From Phycisphaerae bacterium (GTDB lineage Bacteria > Planctomycetota > Phycisphaerae > UBA1845 > Fen-1342): 64,000 nt of DNA. The stretch covers positions 1-64,000 of the forward strand of contig JANQNU010000087.1 of the NCBI GenBank assembly GCA_028279405.1. Reading direction: 5' to 3'. Below, in pieces: positions 25,182 through 33,509 of this stretch. The notes under the pieces were generated by a model. That model saw only the letters and a program-made list of their open reading frames with translations, searched no databases and had not been told where the DNA came from. Numbering within the stretch: position 1 is the first letter of the stretch; each line of letters begins with the position of its first letter. A program made the position numbers and the translations under genes.

Positions 25182-26000
25182 ATGCAGACGCAGTATGAAA
25201 TCGGGGTGATCGGAGCCGGCAACGCTGCCGAGGGGATCGTGCACGGACTGCTGCGCAACAGCGTTCTGCTCGACGATCGGATCATCGCCTCCGACCCGCA
25301 CGAAGCGCGTCGGTCGGTCTTCGAAAGGCGTTTTCAGATTGCGACGACCACCGACAATCGTTTCGTGGCTCAAAACAGCTATATCTTGCTCTTGGCGATC
25401 AAACCGCAGCAGCATCGCGACGTGTTGAAGGAGATCGCCGACTGCGTTTGCGCCGACCACCTGATCGTTTCCATCATGGCAGGCGTATCCACCGATGCAA
25501 TCGAGGCCGAGTTGGCACATGTAAACGCCCGCGTGGTGCGCGTCATGCCGAACCTGCCGATGCACGTCGGTGCGGGTATGGCGGGCGTGTTCCCGGGTCG
25601 ACATACGCGCGAGGCTGACCTGTTGCGGGCCCAGCGGATCTTCGAGGCCGCCGGCAAGAGCATTCACGTCGAATCCGAAGAGCTGATGGATGCGGTTACG
25701 GCCGTTTCCGGCTCCGGTCCCGCGTACTACTACCTTTTCACGGAGGCGATCATCGCCGCCGGTCAGCGGGCCGGCCTGTCGCCAGCGCACGCCGCGTTGT
25801 TGGCCAAGCAGTCCTGCCTCGGAGCGGCCCGGATGATGCTCGAGATGGCCGACGCACCCGAGACGCTACGTGAAAAAGTGACCTCACGTGGCGGGACGAC
25901 AGCCGCCGCCTTGCAATCGATGCAGGATAACCAGGTTTTCGAGCACGTCGTGCAAGCGGTTCTGGCAGCGTTCGAACGCAGCCGCGAGCTGGGCCAGTAG
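25182..26000 (+). CDS. proC: Pyrroline-5-carboxylate reductase
   Basis: A 272-residue enzyme for the last step of proline synthesis, NAD(P)H-dependent reduction of pyrroline-5-carboxylate. The N-terminal Rossmann motif is IGVIGAGNAAEG; LLAIKPQQ, RVMPNLPMHVGAGM and the family signature region TAVSGSGPAYYYLFTEAI, SCLGAARMML and TSRGGTTAAALQSM are all present. Length is normal. GGGAG precedes the ATG at 25182. Likely read from the promoter at 25116. Confidence 0.96.
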   Translation: MQTQYEIGVIGAGNAAEGIVHGLLRNSVLLDDRIIASDPHEARRSVFERRFQIATTTDNRFVAQNSYILLLAIKPQQHRDVLKEIADCVCADHLIVSIMAGVSTDAIEAELAHVNARVVRVMPNLPMHVGAGMAGVFPGRHTREADLLRAQRIFEAAGKSIHVESEELMDAVTAVSGSGPAYYYLFTEAIIAAGQRAGLSPAHAALLAKQSCLGAARMMLEMADAPETLREKVTSRGGTTAAALQSMQDNQVFEHVVQAVLAAFERSRELGQ

Positions 26001-26134
26001 CGTCCCGGAATTCGGATCGTGATCAAGCCCGATACCGGCGAATCGAGCCGTGCGTCTCCGATCCCGTCCTGGGCACTACTCGGCTTCGCGGTCGTTTGAT
26101 ATCGTACAAGGGCAGGGCGCAAGGATCGGAGTGA

Positions 26135-27073
26135 ATGGCGACAGCCGAAAAAGAACTCAGCAAACGCATCGCCGATATTCGGCGCCGACACTACGGTGCC
26201 CGCGGGAAGGGGGCGTTTGCCGCCCAGCTCGGGGTCAGCGCGGAGGAGTACGCGCGCTACGAGCGCGGAGCCGTGCCGAGCGGCGAGGTGCTTGTGCGCA
26301 TCTGCGAGCTCACCGGTGAGGATCTTCAGTGGCTGTTGACCGGCGTCGCTGCCCGCGGCACAGTCGTCATTGCCGGCACCCGCGGACGCCATCAGGAACT
26401 GCTGGCACGCCTGGCGCGGCTGCTTGACGAGCGTCCCGAATTGGCGCGCCCGCTGGAGTCCTTTGTGCGTTTGCTGGTCGACGGCAGCGACCTCGAGCCC
26501 GCAGCCAAGCAACGGCTGGAAAACTCCGATCACGCCGCACTGATCCCGATCTATGCGGCAACCGAACCCGTCAAGCTGGAGGACGCGGACGCGGCCGATG
26601 GCGAACCGGACGGCGGACACCCGCTGCTTCCCACCGAGATTGCGTCGCTACGTGTCGCGGCCGAAGTCCGGATCATGGAACCTGATCCACAGGGGACTGA
26701 GAGGAACGCGCGAGCCGTCGAATTGGTGGAGATTCAGGAGCGCTCGGGGACGTCCCGCCTTTGTGTCAGAGACGAGTTGGTCACGGCACACTTCCCGCAG
26801 GCGTTCGCATTGCGCGTCAACGACGATACGATGGCGCCCATGATTGCGACCGGAGATGCCGTCGTTGTGAGTCCGACCGTCGACCCCGAACTGGGTGAGC
26901 CGGCGGTTTGTATCGACGCCCGCACGCGTGGCTCCCGATGCCGGATCTGGCTGGGCAGCGATGCGGACCGCATCCGGCTGGGACGCTGCAGCGACGGTTG
27001 TGTCGAAGAGGTTGCCCCAGCGGACGTATTGCATTCGTTCGCTGTGCTGTTCCGTGTTTGTTTGGCCGCGTGA
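26135..27073 (+). CDS. XRE-type regulator with degenerate S24 (LexA/CI-like) domain
   Basis: A 312-residue DNA-binding protein. The N-terminal helix-turn-helix (AFAAQLGVSAEEYARYERGAVPSGEVLVRICELTG is split here: the HTH core is QLGVSAEEYARYERG, residues 31-45) resembles phage CI-type repressors. A helical linker leads to a C-terminal domain with the S24 peptidase pattern LRVNDDTMAPMIATGDAVVV. The catalytic Ser of the usual DSMxP is Thr232, and no Lys occupies the second catalytic position (RCRIWLG has Arg), so self-cleavage is unlikely. No phage genes surround it. GGAG lies four bases before the ATG. The gene lies between proC and aroA; the aroA start is 12 bases downstream, so it is co-transcribed with aroA and may regulate this unit. 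Confidence 0.82.
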   Translation: MATAEKELSKRIADIRRRHYGARGKGAFAAQLGVSAEEYARYERGAVPSGEVLVRICELTGEDLQWLLTGVAARGTVVIAGTRGRHQELLARLARLLDERPELARPLESFVRLLVDGSDLEPAAKQRLENSDHAALIPIYAATEPVKLEDADAADGEPDGGHPLLPTEIASLRVAAEVRIMEPDPQGTERNARAVELVEIQERSGTSRLCVRDELVTAHFPQAFALRVNDDTMAPMIATGDAVVVSPTVDPELGEPAVCIDARTRGSRCRIWLGSDADRIRLGRCSDGCVEEVAPADVLHSFAVLFRVCLAA

Positions 27074-27085
27074 AGAGGTTCGGCT

Positions 27086-28378
27086 GTGTTCGAATGGCAG
27101 GATGGCGACGTTCGCGTTTCACCGGTCGGGCGGATCGAGGATCGCGTCCACCTTCCCGGCTCCAAGAGCTTGACCAATCGTTACCTGACCTGCCTTACGC
27201 TGGCAGACGGGCCTAGTACGCTGGTCGATGCTTCCATTGCCGACGATGCCAATTGCATGCTCGCCGGCCTCGAAGCGCTCGGCGTACAGATCCGCTGCGT
27301 CGCAGAGACCTCCGACATCTCGATTGAAGGGACGAACGGGGGATTTGTTGCAAGCGAAGCCGCGTTGCAGGTCGGCAACGCGGGGACGGCGATGCGGTTT
27401 CTCGCGGCGATGTGCTGTCTCGCGCACGGAAAGTTTCAGCTGGACGGCTCCGCGCGCATGCGCGAACGACCGATTGCCGAAATGGTCGATGCGCTGCGGG
27501 CCCTCGGGGCCCAGATTGAATACGACCTGACGGACGGCTATCCACCGATCACAGTACACCCGGCGACACTGCGCGGCGGCGAACTCAACCTCACCAATCT
27601 GCGATCGAGTCAGTTCGTCAGCGCCATCCTGATGGTGGCGCCCTACGCGGCCGACGACGTGTTTGTTCAGGTCGACGACACGCTTCCAAGTCGACCGTAC
27701 GTGGACATGACCGTTCGCGTCATGCGCAGCGCGGGCGTCGAAGTGCTGCAGGAGGGGGACCGGTTCATCGTCCCGGCGGCGCAGCGGTACCGGGCGGGCA
27801 GCTATCGCATCGAGCCCGACGCCAGCGCCGCGACGTATTTCTGGGCGGCGGCGGCGTTGACGGGCGGGCGCATCCGAATCAACGGGCTCTCCCGCAGCAG
27901 TCTGCAAGGGGACGTCGGGTTCGTCGACGTGCTGGCGCGAATGGGGTGCCAGGTCTCCAGCGGCGAAGACTACCTCGAGGTCGCCGGCCCGGACGACGCA
28001 GTCCTCCACGGCGTCAACGAGGACCTCAACGCGATGCCCGACACGGTACAGACCCTCGCGATACTGGCGCTGTTCGCGCGCGGGAAAACCGAAATCCGCA
28101 ATGTCGCGAACCTCCGTGTCAAGGAGACCGACCGGCTGGCCGCACTGAGCGCCGAGCTGGCCCGACTGGGCGCGACAGTCGACGTTCACCGAGACGGTTT
28201 GACGATCTTCCCTCCGGACGAAATCACGCCGGCGGCGATCGAAACGTACAACGACCATCGCATGGCGATGAGTTTTGCGATTGCTGGCCTCGCATTGCCT
28301 GAAGGGCTCGTGATTCGCGATGCCGGCTGCGTTTCAAAGAGTTTTCCCGGGTTCTTCGACACGCTCGGAACCTTGTAG
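27086..28378 (+). CDS. aroA: 3-phosphoshikimate 1-carboxyvinyltransferase (EPSP synthase)
   Basis: A 430-residue enzyme of the shikimate pathway that joins phosphoenolpyruvate and shikimate-3-phosphate. The motifs PGSKSLTNR, GNAGTAMRF, ARMRERPI, VKETDRLAAL and YNDHRMAMSFA distinguish it from MurA, which it resembles in fold. The GTG start at 27086 is preceded by AGAGG; the nearby ATG at 27094 is out of frame. It is the last gene in a unit with the S24-like regulator. Confidence 0.96.
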   Translation: MFEWQDGDVRVSPVGRIEDRVHLPGSKSLTNRYLTCLTLADGPSTLVDASIADDANCMLAGLEALGVQIRCVAETSDISIEGTNGGFVASEAALQVGNAGTAMRFLAAMCCLAHGKFQLDGSARMRERPIAEMVDALRALGAQIEYDLTDGYPPITVHPATLRGGELNLTNLRSSQFVSAILMVAPYAADDVFVQVDDTLPSRPYVDMTVRVMRSAGVEVLQEGDRFIVPAAQRYRAGSYRIEPDASAATYFWAAAALTGGRIRINGLSRSSLQGDVGFVDVLARMGCQVSSGEDYLEVAGPDDAVLHGVNEDLNAMPDTVQTLAILALFARGKTEIRNVANLRVKETDRLAALSAELARLGATVDVHRDGLTIFPPDEITPAAIETYNDHRMAMSFAIAGLALPEGLVIRDAGCVSKSFPGFFDTLGTL

Positions 28379-28415
28379 GGCCAGGCGTCCCCGGCGCGCG
28401 CCGCAACGGCCCACA

Positions 28416-29855
28416 TCATGTTTTTGGTCGAATCAGACGCTGCGTTCCGAGACGATGGAGTATCGCCAGCGCAAAGGCCAGCACCAGGAGCTGGGCGCCT
28501 CGCCAAGCCGTGTAATCGACGATCGCACGGGCTTCGGCGCCGGACCGCGACACGGTGCGTTCGGTTAGCCGATCCAGCCTGCCGGCGTCGCTTTGTTCGT
28601 CCAGTAGCTCGTCCAGTTGCGCTACGAGGCGGCGTAGCGACTCCGCTGAACGGCCAGTGGCCTCAGCTGCTACGGTATAGTCCGTGATGTCGAAGCGGTT
28701 GCGTTGCGTATCGGCTGAGGTGTTTGCGTCTTGCGCGATCTCCGATGAAGGCGCGCGGCTGAGCAGGCCGTCGATCTCCGTTGCTGTCGCCCGTATCTCA
28801 CGCACAGTGTGGTTCCAGACCGTTCCCGTCTCGCGTGCTTGGGCAAGCGTGTGGTTGGCTGACGCCGCCGCGTTTTGTGCTTCCTTGAGCACGGCGTTAA
28901 TGGTCGCGGCCGTCTCATTGGCCTGTTCGAGTGAGGTCTGCAGCGCGGGTTGTCGCGCTGCCACCGTGTCGAGCAGATCGTCGGCTTGCGCGCGCACGTC
29001 CTGGGGCAGTTCGCGTGCCGCGGTCGTGATGCGTTCGAACGCGGCCGTCGCACGGCCGAGCTCCGATAACGTTCGGCCGGTGACCTCGAGTTCGTCGAGC
29101 CGCATCAGCAGCAACTCGCCTTGCCAGCGCAGTTGCGCAGGATAGTCCTGTAGCAGCAAGCGCCAGCGGTCGACCGCATTCGCGAGGCGGGTTGTCGGAT
29201 CGAACTGCTTACCCACCGCGCCCAGCGCCTGTAACGGCGCGGCCAGCACGCCGCTCAACAGGGCTCGCCCACGCTTGCCGTCCGTGAAGTCTTCGTCATT
29301 CGCGTGTGAGAACGAACCGCGAATCGGATTGTCGCGAGCATGCGCCTGAATCTGGCGTGCTGCGCTTGCGAACACTTCGGCCGGCAACGTGCTCCGCGCA
29401 AGTCGCTCGATCCGTAACAACAGACGGCCAGTCGCCGCGGCAATATCGGCTTGATGTAGTCCGAACAGGGATTGTCCATCCTCCGCACGGACATACTGAT
29501 CGAGTCGCTGCAGGAACGCCCATACGTCCAATAGCGCCTCGCCGGGGTTGTCTTCCAATAGCTGATTGTTGACTTCCAGGATACTCTCCAGACGCCAGCG
29601 CAACACGGCGCGGGTCATTTCCGGGGCGGTGCGCGCGGCGACGATTCGCTCAGTCGCCGCGTCGACAACCCGCTCGGCCTCCGCGACGAACACCAGGAGA
29701 TCGTTGCGCAGGGTGTCGCCCGAGATCGCGGGTGCCTGATGCACAGTGCGGTCAACCGTCCCCGGGCGCGAACGGTCCGGCCCGCACCCGCCGCCGAGCG
29801 GCGCGATTGACAGCAAGACGAACCAATGATGCGTCCGGTTGCAAATCGAGTCCAT
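28416..29855 (-). CDS. Envelope coiled-coil protein, possible lipoprotein
   Basis: A 479-residue protein I do not recognise. The N-terminus is a signal sequence ending in LGGGCGPD; Cys24 may be lipidated, but the residue at -3 is Gly, so the lipobox is not canonical. The body is almost wholly alpha-helical, with long heptad-like runs between about 290 and 400 (ELGRATAAFERITTAARELP, LEQANETAATINAVLKEAQN), and one hydrophobic segment near the C-terminus (QLLVLAFALAILHRL) that would cross the membrane. AAAGGAG precedes the ATG at 29855. It lies convergent with aroA, with 37 bases between the two stops. Confidence 0.75.
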   Translation of the reverse strand: MDSICNRTHHWFVLLSIAPLGGGCGPDRSRPGTVDRTVHQAPAISGDTLRNDLLVFVAEAERVVDAATERIVAARTAPEMTRAVLRWRLESILEVNNQLLEDNPGEALLDVWAFLQRLDQYVRAEDGQSLFGLHQADIAAATGRLLLRIERLARSTLPAEVFASAARQIQAHARDNPIRGSFSHANDEDFTDGKRGRALLSGVLAAPLQALGAVGKQFDPTTRLANAVDRWRLLLQDYPAQLRWQGELLLMRLDELEVTGRTLSELGRATAAFERITTAARELPQDVRAQADDLLDTVAARQPALQTSLEQANETAATINAVLKEAQNAAASANHTLAQARETGTVWNHTVREIRATATEIDGLLSRAPSSEIAQDANTSADTQRNRFDITDYTVAAEATGRSAESLRRLVAQLDELLDEQSDAGRLDRLTERTVSRSGAEARAIVDYTAWRGAQLLVLAFALAILHRLGTQRLIRPKT

Positions 29856-30189
29856 TGGCCGTCTCCTTTCGGGTGCGAAGCGGGCATGCATCCTGGATCA
29901 TGATCACCTGATCGTAGTACGATTTCATGGCGGTGGGTATGAGGTTGACAGCAAGGCGAACGCGATCGTGGAACGGCTCTGCACCGCCAAACGCAAGGCG
30001 TGCGTGCTGCCGGCCCAGGAAAACCGACAGCACGCAGGGGAGTGAATCAAATGTTGCACAGGCCAGGCGGGGTTTGCGCCTTCGATGGGCCGCGCTGACC
30101 GCCGCTGAGCGATCAGCATCCGCGGACTATGTAAGCTCAGCGTGAGTAGTTAAAGAAACCCCGGTGAATCGCTGGACGTCGTAGCGGCG
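29856..30189. other. Intergenic region of 334 bases, no gene seen
   Basis: No convincing gene was found here. The region holds the upstream sequence of the coiled-coil protein gene (its Shine-Dalgarno sequence at 29862-29868), a 10-bp palindrome GATCATGATC at 29896-29905, and a long inverted repeat near 30103-30142. Short open frames (such as 29839-30045) lack ribosome binding sites and similarity. Confidence 0.6.
30103..30142. repeat. Perfect 8-bp inverted repeat downstream of the polysaccharide operon
   Basis: CGCTGAGC (30103-30110) and GCTCAGCG (30135-30142) can pair across a 24-base loop. It lies about 50 bases beyond the stop codon of the last gene of the minus-strand operon, so it may act in 3' end formation, but no T-tract follows. 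Confidence 0.35.
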
Positions 30190-32334
30190 TCAGGTAAGTT
30201 CGATTGGAAGGCCGCTACGTGCCGCACGGACAGCGGCGAAGCTGGCGCGGGTCACTTCGTCAAGCTCCGCGAACGGGATGAGTGGTTCGCTGCCGGCCTG
30301 GATTGCGTCGAGAAACGCGCGCACTTCCGCTTTGTGTCCCTTGTCTTGACGCGCCGTGCGTTTCCGAGCGCCTGGCCAGTCGTACGGGCGCAATGTTCGC
30401 CAGTTGTCGATCTCCAACACGCGGCCTTCGCTGAAGATCTCGATTCGTTCCTTCGGGAACGACTTGCCGCCGTTGGCCCAGTAGTGGATCGTGCCGAGCG
30501 AGCCGTCGGCGAACCGTAGCGAGATGCTCATCTTGTCTTCTGCCAGGGGGCCGGCCTGCTCGCCGAACATCGTGGCGTAGACGGTCGTTATCGGGTGTCC
30601 CACCAGCGCACGCAACAGGTCGATGAAATGACACCCCTCGCCGACGATCCGCCCGCCACCGACGAGCGGATCCTGGGTCCAGTGGTTCGCGGGGATGTGA
30701 CCGGCGTTTACCAGACAGTTGATCGCGAGCGGCTGCGAACGGCCCTTGAGCATCGTCAGCGCTGTTTGCGTGTGGGGGGCGAACCGTCGATTGAACCCCA
30801 CCATGATCTGACGGTCGGAATGGTCGCGGTGCGCCGCCTGGACCGCCTCGAGCCCCTCTTCGTCGATCGCAAGCGGCTTCTCGACAAACACGTGCTTACC
30901 AGCCGCGATCGCCTCTGACACCATGCGCGCGTGGCTCGCGTGCCGCGTCGTGACGAAAATCGCGTCGACGTCGTCCCGATCGAGCACGGCCCGATAATCG
31001 CTGCCGGCCTCTTCCGCATCGAACTTTCGGCTGGCATGCAGCCCGGTGACACCGCCGGCGCTGATCACGGAATGGATGGGAGCGCCTGCCGCCTTGATCG
31101 CGGGCAACAGCACCAGCTTGGTGAAGTTCCCCGCACCGACCACCGCCACACGCGGACGCGTCGGAAGCGGTTGTGTCGGTCGAACGTTCCCATTCAATCG
31201 GATCGTGCGTTGTGTGGGCGGCGACTGCTCGGGATAGGTCAAGACGACGCCGAGCACGCCGGCATCGTTGAGGATCGCGTCATAGGCGTCCGGCGCGTCC
31301 GCTTGTGCGATTCGGCGGGTGATCAGCGGATCGATCTTCAGCCAGCCTTCGCGCATGGCATCGAGCAGTGCCTCGAAGTTGCGACCTTCGGTCCAGCGAA
31401 CGTACGGTAGCGGATAATCGCGTCCCTGGTCCTCGTAGGTCGTGTCGTAGCGGCCCGGACCGTACGAGCACGAGACCTGGAAGTGCAGTTCCTTCTCATA
31501 GAAGTCGCTACGCCGAAGGTTCAGTCCCACGACGCCGACCAGGATGATACGGCCGCGCTTGCGCGACATCGCGGCCGCTTGCTGCATGATCTCGTCGCTT
31601 TTGGCCGAGGCGGTAATCAGCACGCCGTCGGCACCACGCCCCTGCGTGAAGGCTTCGGCTGCCTTGACCGGATCGCCTCCGTCAGCGAGCGCGACCGTTT
31701 CCGCGCCGAATGATCGGGCCAGTTCGCACCGCTGGGGATTGACGTCGACTCCCAGCACGGGGCAACCGTGCGCGCGGAGGATTTGGACCGCGATCTGTCC
31801 GAGCAGGCCGAGTCCGACGACGACGAAACGTTCGCCGAACGTTGGCTCGAGCAGGCGAATACCGTGCAAGGCGATCGAACCCAGGACCGTGAAGCTCGCA
31901 GCGTCGTCAGCGACGTCATCCGGCACCTTCGCACAGAGCGTCGCCGGCACGCATACCATCTCCGCATGCGGGCCGTTGCTGATGACGCGGTCACCGACAC
32001 TGAACTCGGTGACGTCGCGGCCGACTTCGACGACCCGGCCGACGTTGCAATACCCGAGTGGCAGCGGCTCGTCGAGTCGGCTGAACACGGTCTCGAGTGT
32101 CGGCAACAGGCCGTCCGTGCGAATCTTCTGCAGCACCTGTTTGACTTTGTCGGGCTGCGCGCGGGCTTTTGCCAGCAGGCTCCCTTTGCTGAACTCGACC
32201 AGCATCCGCTCCGTGCCAGCGGAGATGAGCGTACGAGTCGTTTGCACGAGCACGTGCCGCGGTCGCACGATCGGACAGGGCACGTCCGCAACTTCGATCT
32301 GACCACTACGAAGGTGTTGAAGGATTTGTTTCAT
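30190..32334 (-). CDS. Bi-domain oxidoreductase: Zn-type alcohol dehydrogenase fused to Gfo/Idh/MocA domain
   Basis: A 714-residue fusion. The N-terminal half (about 1-375) is a medium-chain dehydrogenase with GDRVISNGPHAEMVCVPATL and the nucleotide-binding VVVGLGLLGQIAVQ. The C-terminal half (from about 395) is a Gfo/Idh/MocA oxidoreductase: VAVVGAGNFTKLVLLPAI, the active-site EKPLAIDEEG, and GGGRIVGEGCHFIDLLRAL. Such fusions occur in surface-polysaccharide clusters, where they are thought to oxidise a sugar nucleotide or alter a sugar during synthesis; the reaction here is not known. It is the last gene of the polysaccharide operon, its ATG overlapping the glycosyltransferase stop by four bases. 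Confidence 0.9.
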   Translation of the reverse strand: MKQILQHLRSGQIEVADVPCPIVRPRHVLVQTTRTLISAGTERMLVEFSKGSLLAKARAQPDKVKQVLQKIRTDGLLPTLETVFSRLDEPLPLGYCNVGRVVEVGRDVTEFSVGDRVISNGPHAEMVCVPATLCAKVPDDVADDAASFTVLGSIALHGIRLLEPTFGERFVVVGLGLLGQIAVQILRAHGCPVLGVDVNPQRCELARSFGAETVALADGGDPVKAAEAFTQGRGADGVLITASAKSDEIMQQAAAMSRKRGRIILVGVVGLNLRRSDFYEKELHFQVSCSYGPGRYDTTYEDQGRDYPLPYVRWTEGRNFEALLDAMREGWLKIDPLITRRIAQADAPDAYDAILNDAGVLGVVLTYPEQSPPTQRTIRLNGNVRPTQPLPTRPRVAVVGAGNFTKLVLLPAIKAAGAPIHSVISAGGVTGLHASRKFDAEEAGSDYRAVLDRDDVDAIFVTTRHASHARMVSEAIAAGKHVFVEKPLAIDEEGLEAVQAAHRDHSDRQIMVGFNRRFAPHTQTALTMLKGRSQPLAINCLVNAGHIPANHWTQDPLVGGGRIVGEGCHFIDLLRALVGHPITTVYATMFGEQAGPLAEDKMSISLRFADGSLGTIHYWANGGKSFPKERIEIFSEGRVLEIDNWRTLRPYDWPGARKRTARQDKGHKAEVRAFLDAIQAGSEPLIPFAELDEVTRASFAAVRAARSGLPIELT

Positions 32335-33464
32335 TTTGCTCGGTTTGGCTCGAGTTTGCGATAGAGATCAATGAGCAGCTTAGCCTCGTTTTCCCAGTTG
32401 TACTTTCGGGTCACCGCCTCTCGACCATTGTCACCATAGCGCACCCGCAGAGCATCGTCTTGTACGAGACGGTCCAATGCCTCCGCGATTTCTTTGGGAT
32501 CAGATGGATCGAGCAACAAGCCACAGTCCTCCTCGCGCACGATCGGAGCCACTTCCTCTGCAAACTCGGGCATGATCACCGCCAATCCCATCCGCATGTA
32601 GTCAAAGAGCTTGTGCGGCATTGCATAGACGTGATTCAAGACCCCCGGTTGGAAGAGGATCAGGCCGATATCGGCCTTGGCAAGCTCGCTGTACATCTGC
32701 TCGATTGGCATCCAATCGATGATCTCGACCCGCTCCCTCAAGTCCGGCGCGGCGAAGGTGTTCAGGAAAGGTGTTGTATCACTATCGTTGCACTTCCCAA
32801 TGATCTTGACGCGCAATTTGGGCGACTTCACGAGCCGCAGGGCCTCGGCCAGTTGCGGCCATCCCCGGGCACTTCCGATAAGACCAACGTGGACCGCGGT
32901 GATGAACTGCTTGTCGCCGGGGCGTTCGAGTGCTGTCGCGCTTCCGCGTGGCGCCGTGTTCAATACGACGATCGAGCGCTCCGCTGTGTTCGGAAAGTCC
33001 GCAGCGACGCTTCGTTTCGCGAAGACGAAGAAATCGGTTATGGGGGTCAGGCAACGAAAGAGGAATCGAAGCATGCAAGCAGCGGTCCAGGCGAGCAAGC
33101 GCGGCCGGAGCCTTTCGAACCGGCTCGGGTAATGCTCGTGGACGTCGAACCCGACTTTCTTGCGCCGTAGCAATTTCAGCACTACCCCGACGACCCACGA
33201 ATCCACCTCGTTGCAATGGTATACATCCGCGTTGAGCCGTCCGGCGCGACGGTAGAGACGAAAGAGCCCGCCGAGGCGACTCACCAGCCCCGGCTTGGTC
33301 GGCGGGTAAATCTCGAGCCACACTCCGTCCTGCTGACGAGACGGTTCTGTTCCTGGCGCCAGGTGGACGACGTCGTAGCCAGCAGCGGCAAGGGACTTGC
33401 CTTCTTTCTCGAAAACGCGCTTGTCCACCGGCGTATGCGCCGAGGATAGTAAGCAGACCTTCAT
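32331..33464 (-). CDS. Glycosyltransferase family 4-like protein
   Basis: A 377-residue GT-B glycosyltransferase. The N-terminal opening is MKVCLLSSAHTPVDKRVFEKE, with YHCNEVDSWVVGVVL and DVHEHYPS; the C-terminal donor-binding half has VHVGLIGSARGWPQL, the E-x7-E-like region MPEFAEEVAPIV and the segment YAMPHKLFDYMRMGLAVI. This fits GT4-type retaining enzymes that add a sugar to a growing polysaccharide unit. GGAG stands seven bases before the ATG. The gene overlaps the following oxidoreductase gene by four bases. Confidence 0.88.
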   Translation of the reverse strand: MKVCLLSSAHTPVDKRVFEKEGKSLAAAGYDVVHLAPGTEPSRQQDGVWLEIYPPTKPGLVSRLGGLFRLYRRAGRLNADVYHCNEVDSWVVGVVLKLLRRKKVGFDVHEHYPSRFERLRPRLLAWTAACMLRFLFRCLTPITDFFVFAKRSVAADFPNTAERSIVVLNTAPRGSATALERPGDKQFITAVHVGLIGSARGWPQLAEALRLVKSPKLRVKIIGKCNDSDTTPFLNTFAAPDLRERVEIIDWMPIEQMYSELAKADIGLILFQPGVLNHVYAMPHKLFDYMRMGLAVIMPEFAEEVAPIVREEDCGLLLDPSDPKEIAEALDRLVQDDALRVRYGDNGREAVTRKYNWENEAKLLIDLYRKLEPNRAK

Positions 33465-33509
33465 GCAACGGCTCCAACGGCGGACACGATATCGAAATGC
33501 CTTGCTGTT

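Noticed and set aside
26135-27073. Remnant of a prophage around the CI-like regulator
   Set aside because: Neighbours are proC and aroA, and no integrase, capsid, terminase or lysis gene is seen within several kilobases.
27086-28378. MurA instead of AroA
   Set aside because: The motifs PGSKSLTNR and YNDHRMAMSFA with RMRERPI match EPSP synthase; the MurA Cys/PGDK loop is not present.
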